Below are positions 54,361 through 62,575 of a DNA stretch of 64,000 nt, one piece after another. This stretch comes from Tildeniella torsiva UHER 1998/13D (lineage in GTDB: Bacteria; Cyanobacteriota; Cyanobacteriia; Phormidesmidales; Phormidesmidaceae). The notes beneath the pieces are model-generated. The model saw nothing but the letters and a program-made list of their open reading frames with translations, had not been told where the DNA came from and made no database searches. Position numbers and translations under genes: made by a program. The stretch spans positions 310,001 to 374,000 of the forward strand of contig JAHHIH010000003.1 of the NCBI GenBank assembly GCA_019358835.1. The letters are read 5' to 3'. How positions within the stretch are numbered: the first letter of the stretch is position 1; every line of letters starts with the position of its first letter.

Positions 54361-56366
54361 TATGCCTCCTTTCGCCGCACCACCCGGTGTCCACGCAGCT
54401 CTGCCCCGTGCTCTAGCAAGCATTTCTCCCAGCCCCGGCGGTCAAAAATCGCCTTCACATCGTCCAACAGCCCCCACTTTTGCTCTTGCTGGCTAAGCTT
54501 TGCGAACTTGGCATAGCTGAGATAGTCGGGTGTGAGAGTCTGGTCTTTTTGGTGGAGCAGGGGTGGGTTGTCAGGGTCGTAGTCGCGATAGCGAACGTGG
54601 AGATCGCGCAGGGAGATTGCCATACTGGTCTTCAACGCCGGGTGTGGTTCCTTATCAAATTCTCGAAACACCAAGTAGGTAATCTGTGGCTTTTGGACGT
54701 GGAACTTCACCACTGTGGCTTCCTCGGGTCGGCCAATGGTGCGAGAAGCACAGCCTTCGTAGAGGCGTAGCAGGGGGGCAAGTTGGTCTATCGCTGACAC
54801 ATGCACCCACAGGGAGTTGGGGCGCTGCTGGCCGATCGCACTCTGCCGACACCGTTCTTCAATCAGGTCTATGCGGCCCAGACTCATTAGCATCAGGTCG
54901 GCGGCGGTGCAAGCTTGTTGGTAACTGCCAAAGAGGGCTTTTATGTCCTGCTGAAGCTGGGGCGAGAGGTCTTTGAACTTAGGGCGGTTGCCGAAGTGGC
55001 TGAGGGCTAAGTAGACCAACATGTCGTTGCGGCGCTTGTCGGCGATCGCATCCCATTCCACCACATCGGTCGCTTGCAGCACGACTGTAAAAGCTCGCTT
55101 GATGCTGCCGAAGGTCTCTTGCAGCGGTGTCAGCTCCTGAGCACCCAGTTCTTCGACCGAGGGTAGACGACCACGATCGGTGTAGAAATCTATCAGCGGT
55201 TGCAGTCGCTCTCGGTATTCCTCAAACTTACTCACCTTGAGGCGAATGCGGGGAGCCGTGGCGCGAGAACGGAACCGGGAAGCGCGGAAGCCTTCCGCCT
55301 GGGCCTCGTCGCGAAAGACAAAGTAGATGCCTAGGGCAATGGGGATAGCGTCTACCCCTAGCACCTGGTCGATGTAGGCTTTGAGTTCTTCTTGCTCGTA
55401 GTACTTCTGAAAGGTGTTGCGGCTGGTGATGATGCCGTCGCCGTAGGCGATGACGCCTCGGGTGCGATCGTCGATTAAAACTTGGGCAGCGACGATGAGG
55501 ACTTTTTGGGCTAGACCCCAGGCGTTAATCAGCGCTTCTCGCCGCTCGGCAGTGTCTTCGATGACGTTGATGATGTAGCCCAGGTTCACCACATCGGCTG
55601 GGGTGTGGGGAATATCGGGTCGAAAATGGGGATCCCACCCAGCGCTGGTGAGACCCAGTCGGTGGATGTACTCGATATCGGCCCCGTGGCCACAGCCGTA
55701 GTCGAAGTAGGTGGTGTCGGGCGGGAAGAGGCCCGCTTCTACTGCGAGGCGAACGGGTTTGGATGCGGTGACGCGGGCGATCGCAGCCTTGTGCCGCTGA
55801 ATCTTTGGCTTGGGCTGGGTTTGCTTAGCCTCTGAGGTCATCAGGCAGGCTAGGGCGTGGCCATGAATAACTAGCTTGCGCTCTTGTAGGCGCTGCTCCC
55901 AGGCATGGCGAAAGCCAATGCCACGCGGATCATCTAGCAGCCCTAGGGCTCCTTCTTGCTTGGTCAGCCAGGCGAAGGTGGCGTAGAGCGGGTGGTCGGG
56001 GGCAATAAAAGTTTCTTTGCGGTGGAGAACGGGGGGATTGTCGGTGGTGCTGTAGTCGCGATCAGTGGCGGTGAGCGTGTTCAGATTGACCTGAATACTG
56101 CTTTGAAGAGCAGGATGGGCTTCTGTGTCAAAGTCTGGATAAAAAAGATAAGCAACCTGCGACTTGTTGAAGCTGAACTTAATGATGGTCGCCTTTTCGG
56201 TTTGAGCGGTTACTGTTTTAGCGAGACTTTCTAGCTCACACAGAGCCGGATCGAGCCGTGGGAGGGCTGAAATATGAACGTAAAGCGCATCAGGCAGCAG
56301 TTTGCCAACCTGACTACGCTGGCAGACCTTAGCGATATCAATCGTGGCGGCGGGGCTACCTGGCAT
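54357..56366 (-). CDS. DNA phosphorothioation-associated putative methyltransferase
   Basis: The middle of this 669-residue protein is a Rossmann methyltransferase (FDYGCGHGADIEYIHRLGLT, VVNLGYIINVIEDTAERREA), matching the dnd-related putative methyltransferase family. The family domain is flanked by two copies of a roughly 150-residue domain: residues 10-165 (YVHISALPRLDPALCELESL; VAYLFYPDFDTEAHPALQSS) and about 510-665 (WVHVSAIDQLAPLLRLYEGC; ITYLVFREFDKEPHPALKTS). It is thought to act with DNA sulfur modification, but the substrate is unknown. Confidence 0.85.
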   Translation of the reverse strand: MPGSPAATIDIAKVCQRSQVGKLLPDALYVHISALPRLDPALCELESLAKTVTAQTEKATIIKFSFNKSQVAYLFYPDFDTEAHPALQSSIQVNLNTLTATDRDYSTTDNPPVLHRKETFIAPDHPLYATFAWLTKQEGALGLLDDPRGIGFRHAWEQRLQERKLVIHGHALACLMTSEAKQTQPKPKIQRHKAAIARVTASKPVRLAVEAGLFPPDTTYFDYGCGHGADIEYIHRLGLTSAGWDPHFRPDIPHTPADVVNLGYIINVIEDTAERREALINAWGLAQKVLIVAAQVLIDDRTRGVIAYGDGIITSRNTFQKYYEQEELKAYIDQVLGVDAIPIALGIYFVFRDEAQAEGFRASRFRSRATAPRIRLKVSKFEEYRERLQPLIDFYTDRGRLPSVEELGAQELTPLQETFGSIKRAFTVVLQATDVVEWDAIADKRRNDMLVYLALSHFGNRPKFKDLSPQLQQDIKALFGSYQQACTAADLMLMSLGRIDLIEERCRQSAIGQQRPNSLWVHVSAIDQLAPLLRLYEGCASRTIGRPEEATVVKFHVQKPQITYLVFREFDKEPHPALKTSMAISLRDLHVRYRDYDPDNPPLLHQKDQTLTPDYLSYAKFAKLSQQEQKWGLLDDVKAIFDRRGWEKCLLEHGAELRGHRVVRRKEAY

Positions 56367-56632
56367 TCTGAAAGGGCTGTGGCGGTGGGCTCAAATGCTT
56401 GACAGCTATCTTATCGACAAGCGGAGGAAATTGCGCTGGATAATCAAGCCTCTGACTAGCGCTACCCATAGAGCTAGCCAAGGATAGGCTACTCCACATA
56501 TAGTATTCAAGCTTGTACCATGACTCCTACATGCCCATATATAAGCCTCTGCCGCTTAACAGTTGGTTACAAAACTGATTGCATTTAGGGTAATTGCTAG
56601 ATAATTTAGTACAAAAGTTCTGTGCAAACGTT

Positions 56633-57565
56633 ATGGCCAGGCAAGCAAAACTAGATATTGATGAGGTCAAAGCCCCTAGTCTGTCGGTCTTTGCCCGGCA
56701 CGAGACGTTTCATCCTCGATTTGGCTGGCTAAAGAAAGGATTTGACGGCGCTGGCCGTAATGCAAATATCTTTCTGGATGACGACGCCACGGTGCAGCTT
56801 GGCGTCGGGAAGAACATGGTGCGCTCCATTCGCTACTGGTGTAATGCTTTTGGCTTGCTAGAAGACGATGAGCCAACTGTGTTTGGTAAGGAATTGTTGG
56901 GTAAGTCGGGATGGGATCCTTACCTAGAGGATCCGGCTTCCCTTTGGTTGCTACACTGGCAGTTGCTTCAGCCGCCCTGCTACGCCACTGCTTGGGACTT
57001 TGCCTTTAACCACTTCAATAAGGTGGAGTTTACCTACGACGATCTGTTTCATGAGTTAGGGGAGTATCGCGATCGCACCATCACCCGCATTGCCGATTCA
57101 TCCCTGAAAAAAGATGTGAGCTGCATTCTGCGAATGTACACTGAACAGCCCGCTAAGACATCTGCTGGGGAAGAGTCTCTAGATTGCCCCTTTACAGAGC
57201 TACGGCTAATTCAACCGGCTGGGGATACCCGTCACTACGCCTTTCGCATTGGGCCAAAACAAAACCTACCAGCGGAAGTCGTTGTCTACGCGACTTTGGT
57301 ATTTGCCCATCAGACCTATCCGACGGCCCGCACTATCCCCGTTAGTAATCTGCTCTACGACCCTGGCAGTCCTGGAGTTGTCTTTAAGCTAAATGAGGCC
57401 GCTATCTGCGACGCCGTTGACCGGGTGAAATACCTATATAAGGAGCTGAGCTGGTCAGATGCGGCAGGCAAGCTGCAAGTTAACTTTCGGACTACGGATG
57501 TCGAGAACCTAGCGTTAGATATCCTGGAGACCTATTACGACGAGCAGCAGGGCAAAGCGGCATGA
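56633..57565 (+). CDS. DUF4007-family protein
   Basis: The 310-residue product matches DUF4007: FARHETFHPRFGWLKKGFDG at the start, LGVGKNMVRSIRYWCNAFGL, then LWLLHWQLLQPP. The family is found beside PAPS-reductase-like and ATPase genes in DNA phosphorothioation and related defence loci; the first part looks like a DNA-binding winged helix. I chose the ATG at 56633 over 56594. Its TGA overlaps the ATG of the ATPase gene (ATGA). Confidence 0.85.
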   Translation: MARQAKLDIDEVKAPSLSVFARHETFHPRFGWLKKGFDGAGRNANIFLDDDATVQLGVGKNMVRSIRYWCNAFGLLEDDEPTVFGKELLGKSGWDPYLEDPASLWLLHWQLLQPPCYATAWDFAFNHFNKVEFTYDDLFHELGEYRDRTITRIADSSLKKDVSCILRMYTEQPAKTSAGEESLDCPFTELRLIQPAGDTRHYAFRIGPKQNLPAEVVVYATLVFAHQTYPTARTIPVSNLLYDPGSPGVVFKLNEAAICDAVDRVKYLYKELSWSDAAGKLQVNFRTTDVENLALDILETYYDEQQGKAA

Positions 57566-60500
57566 CCCAGAAACCTCTTTCCTCCTATTTCAGCCTCAAC
57601 CGCCGCTACTACCGCTCGGTCAATTTGGTGCGGGATCTCGACAAGCCGTATGCAGTGCAGGGCTATGTGCCGACGGAGGCCGCAGCCGGGGCACTACGGC
57701 GCATACTGCCTGCCTTTAGCAACCTCAGCGCCCACCGCGCATGGACGATTACCGGGGTCTACGGCACGGGTAAGTCGGCTTTTGCCCACTACCTTACGGC
57801 TTTGTGCGCGGACGATAGCACTGCCGTTAAACAAGAGGCGCTGGCGATCGCCCAGCAGGCGTTTGTCTCAGACAGTGCCGAGTACCAGGCCATTGCCGAG
57901 CATATTCCCTCGGGGGGGCTGCTGCGGGTGGTTGCTACTGGCCAGCGAGAGCCTCTGAGCTGGACGGTGGCAAGGGCTTTAGTCTTCACCGCTCAACGGT
58001 TTTGGCGTGACCAGCCTAAACCCGATTTTTGGCCCCAAATCACTGACTGGGACGTAGAACTCAGCAGCCGAGAACCCGATATTGGTAACCAGCAGGTGCT
58101 CTCCTTAATCAAGGAGGTTGTGCAAGCTGCTGCTGCGCCGATGCTCTTGGTTGTAGATGAGCTGGGGAAGACCTTGGAATATGCCTCTCACAACCAGGGC
58201 GTGAATGATCTCTACCTGCTTCAGCAAGTTGCTGAGCTAGAGCTGCCAGACAACAATCAGGTGTATTTCATTGGACTCCTGCATCAGTCGTTTGCAGGCT
58301 ACAGCGAGCGCCTAGCGGCGGTAGAGCAGAGCGAATGGACCAAGGTGCAGGGGCGGTTTGAGGATATCGCCTTTACTGAGTCCCCTAGCCAGATGACCCG
58401 CTTGATTGGCCAAGCTATCGATAGGTCGCAGGCCGATCCTATTCTTCGTGCGATTCACAATGAGGCCGATGCTTGGTTTGAGGCGTTAGCTCCGGTACTG
58501 AATGAGAACGACGTTTCCAGTGAGGTGCTGGCAGCAGCCTATCCGCTTCACCCGATCGCAGCCCTGGTGCTTCCCCTGCTCTGCACCCGCTACGCCCAGA
58601 ATGATCGCTCCCTATTCACGTTTTTAACCAGCGATGAACCCTACGGTCTACAAGAGTTTTTGGCCAACAACTTGGCTGAAGACGATCACGTACCGACGTT
58701 AAAGCTGCATCAGCTCTACGACTATTTTGTCGAGTCGGTGACAGGGCTCTCTTCTCGCATCAACCTTCAACGCTGGGTAGAGGTGCAGGGGTTAATTGAA
58801 GATGCCCGTGATCGCGACCCTCTAACCCTTCAGCTCCTCAAGACCATTGGCGTTCTCAACCTAATTACTACCACAGGGGATCTACGGGCTACCCCAATGC
58901 TGGTGGCACTCGCCCTATGTGACGGGCCGCGAGATAAAGCGCTCAAGAGCTGGCAAAAGGCGATTAAAGATCTCCAAAAGCGCAGCTTAGTCACTTACCG
59001 CAAGCAAATGGAAGAGCTGCGGCTGTGGCAGGGGTCAGAGTTTAATGTGGAAGCTGCCATTTATGAGTATCTAGAACAAGCTCGATCACCTCTAGCTGAG
59101 CTGATGGCGCTGGCGTACCCCCTCAAGCCCCTGGTCGCCCAACGGCACTACTCGGCCACGGGCACCCTGCGCTATTTTGAGCAGCGCTATGGCGACAGCC
59201 GCCTTAATCTGGAGGAGCTAGATAGCGGCTCTGCTGACTACGACGGCACCATAATCTATTGGCTAGATCGGGTGCCGTTTGAGGGTGGCCAAGCCACTAC
59301 TCGCGATGGTAAACCGCTTATCGTGGTTGAAATCAGCCAGCTAGATTTACTGGCCACCCGTGCCCGTGAGCTGCAAGCTCTTCAGGTCATTTGGAAGACT
59401 GCCCCAGAGCTAACCCAAGATGGTGTGGCACGAAGGGAAGTCAAACAGCGCCTGGTTGAAGCAGAACGGCTGCTGGATGACACCGTGCGGCAGACCTTTG
59501 ACTGGGCAAATGGCGAAAATCGCGGCTGGGTTGAGGGGCAGCAGACCTCCATCCTGAGTGCTAGGGCGTTTCAAGCTGTGCTCTCTGGAGTGTGCGATCG
59601 CGCCTATCCAAAAACTCCAGTTCTCGACAACGAGCTGATTAACCGCCGTGTCCTCACGACCCAGGGGGCTAAGGCCCGCCGGGTACTGCTGGAAGCCATG
59701 CTGGAATGGGGTGACAAACCTCGCTTGGGGCTAGATGGTTATGGCCCAGAGGTGGCCATGTACTACTCCGTCCTTGGGGCTACAGGCATTCACCGTCAGG
59801 AAGACGGGCTATGGGGCTTTTATCCACCCAATGAAGAAGTTGGTCTTTGGCCGCTTTGGGAGGCTATTGAGAGCTTTTGCCTGAGTGCCAGGCAGCAGCA
59901 ACGTTCTCTAGGAGACCTCTACCGCCAGCTAGAGCAGCCCCCCTATGGGGTGAAGCCTGGTATGGTGCCGGTGGTTTTTGCCGCAGTGCTGTTGTACCAC
60001 GTTGATGATGTGGGCTTCTATAAAGACGGCATCTTTGTTCCGGTAATGGGACCAGAGCATTTTGAGCTATTAGTCAAAGACCCTAGCCGTTTCTCGGTGA
60101 AGTATTTCGAGATGGTGGGTCTACGCTCCCAGGTATTCCAGGAACTGGAAAGCATTCTAAAGTCACCCAATGCTAAAACCCCTGCTGGGGTTCGCAATGC
60201 ATCGCTGTTGGTGGTGGCGAAACCCTTGTTTAGCTTTGTGCGCAAGCTGCCTAAATACACATTGAGCACAAAGCGGATGAGTAATGAGGCTCAGCAGGTG
60301 ATAGCAGTACTACAACAGGCTCAAGAGCCAGACGAGTTGCTGTTTGTGTCGCTCCCGCAGGCTTGTGGTTTTGAGCCAATGACGACCACTGAAGGTGATG
60401 GCACAATAGCTAAGGCATTTCGCAAACAGCTTGTTCAGGCTCTGCATGAGATCCAGACGGCCTATGAGGTTCTGCTGAGTTTCTGTAAGACTAGGCTCTA

Positions 60501-61071
60501 TGAGGCATTTGGGGTTAGACAGGAGGTGAACCTCCGAGAAGATCTGCAAGTACAGGCAATGCCTATGGTCGGCAAGGTTATTGAGCCGGTGTTAAAGCGC
60601 TTCATCTTAGCGGCAGTGGATGATAACGCGGCTGAACAAGAGTGGTTGGAAGCTTTAGTCATGATTGTGGCTGATAAACCCCCAAAATCATGGACTGATG
60701 ATGACGTTACAAGATTTGAGCTAGCCCTTAGTGATCTAGTTCGTCGCTTTAAGAACTTGGAGGCGCTACAGAAAGAGGCCAATATACCCACCGAAGGGTT
60801 TGTGGCCAAGCGGCTCACGCTCACTGAGTCAAACGGTAGAGAAATCCGTCAGATCATTTGGATTGATAGAGAAAATGAGGATCTGCTGAACAAAATGGTT
60901 GATAAGGCGCTGTCTATGCCTGAAATAAAAGATAGCCCTAAGCTACAACAGGCATTTATCGCTAAGCTAGGCGAACGAGTTCTAGGAACACACGGTAAGG
61001 ATTCACTGAATGAGTTAGATGCAGCTAGGAAAGTGGCTAAACCAAGCAAGAGGCAAGAGCTAGCGGTATGA
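57562..61071 (+). CDS. Large P-loop ATPase of the defence operon (BrxC/PglY-like)
   Basis: The 1169-residue protein has an N-terminal P-loop GVYGTGKS at residues 65-72 and Walker B LLVVDE at 195-200, followed by LGKTLEYA. The rest is long and mostly helical (SDLVRRFKNLEALQKEANIP), like the large ATPases of BREX (BrxC/PglY) and of some phosphorothioation loci. It probably powers or senses DNA binding in the complex. It overlaps its neighbours at both ends (ATGA), so DUF4007, ATPase and reductase are made in coupled fashion. Confidence 0.75.
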   Translation: MTQKPLSSYFSLNRRYYRSVNLVRDLDKPYAVQGYVPTEAAAGALRRILPAFSNLSAHRAWTITGVYGTGKSAFAHYLTALCADDSTAVKQEALAIAQQAFVSDSAEYQAIAEHIPSGGLLRVVATGQREPLSWTVARALVFTAQRFWRDQPKPDFWPQITDWDVELSSREPDIGNQQVLSLIKEVVQAAAAPMLLVVDELGKTLEYASHNQGVNDLYLLQQVAELELPDNNQVYFIGLLHQSFAGYSERLAAVEQSEWTKVQGRFEDIAFTESPSQMTRLIGQAIDRSQADPILRAIHNEADAWFEALAPVLNENDVSSEVLAAAYPLHPIAALVLPLLCTRYAQNDRSLFTFLTSDEPYGLQEFLANNLAEDDHVPTLKLHQLYDYFVESVTGLSSRINLQRWVEVQGLIEDARDRDPLTLQLLKTIGVLNLITTTGDLRATPMLVALALCDGPRDKALKSWQKAIKDLQKRSLVTYRKQMEELRLWQGSEFNVEAAIYEYLEQARSPLAELMALAYPLKPLVAQRHYSATGTLRYFEQRYGDSRLNLEELDSGSADYDGTIIYWLDRVPFEGGQATTRDGKPLIVVEISQLDLLATRARELQALQVIWKTAPELTQDGVARREVKQRLVEAERLLDDTVRQTFDWANGENRGWVEGQQTSILSARAFQAVLSGVCDRAYPKTPVLDNELINRRVLTTQGAKARRVLLEAMLEWGDKPRLGLDGYGPEVAMYYSVLGATGIHRQEDGLWGFYPPNEEVGLWPLWEAIESFCLSARQQQRSLGDLYRQLEQPPYGVKPGMVPVVFAAVLLYHVDDVGFYKDGIFVPVMGPEHFELLVKDPSRFSVKYFEMVGLRSQVFQELESILKSPNAKTPAGVRNASLLVVAKPLFSFVRKLPKYTLSTKRMSNEAQQVIAVLQQAQEPDELLFVSLPQACGFEPMTTTEGDGTIAKAFRKQLVQALHEIQTAYEVLLSFCKTRLYEAFGVRQEVNLREDLQVQAMPMVGKVIEPVLKRFILAAVDDNAAEQEWLEALVMIVADKPPKSWTDDDVTRFELALSDLVRRFKNLEALQKEANIPTEGFVAKRLTLTESNGREIRQIIWIDRENEDLLNKMVDKALSMPEIKDSPKLQQAFIAKLGERVLGTHGKDSLNELDAARKVAKPSKRQELAV

Positions 61072-61877
61072 CTAAACCTGTAAGACACATTTTGGGGCTC
61101 TCTGGAGGGAAGGACAGTACGGCCCTTGCTGTCCTTATGCGGCAAAAGCATCCAGAGTTACAGATTGAGCATTTCTTCTGTGACACTCACAAGGAGCTAC
61201 CGGAGACAGAAGAATACCTTGACCGGATTGAGGCACGCCTAGGCATTACAATTACACGACTAGAGGCGGAGAGAGGGTTTGACCATTGGTTAGATGTCTA
61301 CGGTGGTACATTGCCTTCGCCCAAAATGCGCTGGTGTACTAAGCAAATGAAGATTCTCCCTTTGGAGAAGTTTATTGGAAGTGACGAAGCAATTAGCTAT
61401 ATCGGCATTCGGGCAGATGAGAATCGAGATGGGTATATTTCAACTAAGCCAAACATCAAACCAGTTTTTCCCTTTAAAGAGCATGGCTTAATCAAGGCAG
61501 ATATTATTCGTCTACTGGAAGAGAGTGGCATTGGAATGCCTGACTACTATCGCTGGCGTAGTCGTTCAGGCTGCTTTTTCTGTTTCTTCCAACGTAAGTA
61601 TGAGTGGGTGATGCTTGCCCAAGAGCACCCAGATTTATTTAATGAAGCCGTTAGATATGAGCAAGAGCATAGCGATGGTAGAGAATACACTTGGACTCAA
61701 GGCGAGACATTACAAGAACTTTTAGAGCGTAAAGATGAAATTTTGTCCGACCATGAGAGATTAATAAATAAAGAAAGAGAAAAGTCAGAGAATCGATCTT
61801 TGGCTGAAATTCTGGAATCCGTTCTTGATGACGATTCTATGGATACAGATATGCCATGCTTAGCATGCCACACATAA
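61068..61877 (+). CDS. PAPS reductase-family protein (DndC/BrxP-like)
   Basis: The PP-loop SGGKDS at residues 12-17 and the cysteines in MRWCTKQMK and SGCFFCFFQ place it in the phosphoadenosine phosphosulfate reductase family used by DNA-sulfur (DndC, SspD) and BREX type 4 (BrxP) systems. Three of these cysteines could hold an iron-sulfur cluster. At 269 residues it is shorter than typical DndC. A C-terminal PCLACHT adds a CxxCH pair. It probably activates a DNA backbone or nucleotide with ATP and passes sulfur, but no cysteine desulfurase is in the window. Confidence 0.82.
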   Translation: MTKPVRHILGLSGGKDSTALAVLMRQKHPELQIEHFFCDTHKELPETEEYLDRIEARLGITITRLEAERGFDHWLDVYGGTLPSPKMRWCTKQMKILPLEKFIGSDEAISYIGIRADENRDGYISTKPNIKPVFPFKEHGLIKADIIRLLEESGIGMPDYYRWRSRSGCFFCFFQRKYEWVMLAQEHPDLFNEAVRYEQEHSDGREYTWTQGETLQELLERKDEILSDHERLINKEREKSENRSLAEILESVLDDDSMDTDMPCLACHT

Positions 61878-61901
61878 CACACAGAAAACTTATTAGTTTG
61901 C

Positions 61902-62573
61902 ATGGAAGGCTCGACTACCTATTGGTGGACAGAAATAGCAGGCGTACCTCAAAAGCCTGGCGTTTATGCTTGGTATTATTTGCCAGAGCTAACTGACTTT
62001 GACTTACAAGATACGATAAAGCGGATAACAGAGTATCGAGACAATGAGAACAACGATGCTGCCATAGAAACTGTCGAGGCATTTTTGGAAAAGTTCTTAT
62101 TTAAATACTTTAGGGAAGAACCTTATAAGGCTTTCCTTTATGGCCCCTTAAAGCCTAAATATGAAGGTTCCATTGAACATAAGCCAGAGCTCTCAGGCAG
62201 TCTGATTGATAGAATAGTGGAGGATCCAGAAAGACTAATCACAATCAAACAAGTCTTGGAAAAGTCAGCTCCCAATTTTGCTAGCCCTATTTATATAGGC
62301 ATGTCAGATAATCTAGGCAGCAGGCTAAAACGCCATAAAAAGCTAATAGAGAAATATAGCTCACAAGAATCTTCTTCGCTTTTTTCTATCGATCAAGAGA
62401 AATATTCAGTAGAGAATCGTGACGAGAGCTTTGCAATGCGAGTTTGCTCTAGAAGCATTCCACCAACAAGATTGTTTGTGGCGATTAATATCCTGGAAAA
62501 TGCTGAGAAGAGATACGTAGATATAGAAAATATTCTTAACAGAATTCACTATCCCCTATTAGGAAGGAACTAA
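61902..62573 (+). CDS. GIY-YIG-like nuclease with long insertion
   Basis: PGVYAWYYLP near residue 20 matches the GIY strand and ASPIYIGMSDNLGSRLKRH near residues 127-145 the YIG strand with the following Arg helix. In ordinary GIY-YIG domains these are 10-15 residues apart; here about 100 residues separate them. A C-terminal NRIHYPLLGRN resembles the family end, and a Glu (DIENIL) could be the metal ligand. It could be the cutting component of the defence system. The codons are AT-rich. No other family recognised. Confidence 0.65.
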   Translation: MEGSTTYWWTEIAGVPQKPGVYAWYYLPELTDFDLQDTIKRITEYRDNENNDAAIETVEAFLEKFLFKYFREEPYKAFLYGPLKPKYEGSIEHKPELSGSLIDRIVEDPERLITIKQVLEKSAPNFASPIYIGMSDNLGSRLKRHKKLIEKYSSQESSSLFSIDQEKYSVENRDESFAMRVCSRSIPPTRLFVAINILENAEKRYVDIENILNRIHYPLLGRN

Positions 62574-62575
62574 TA

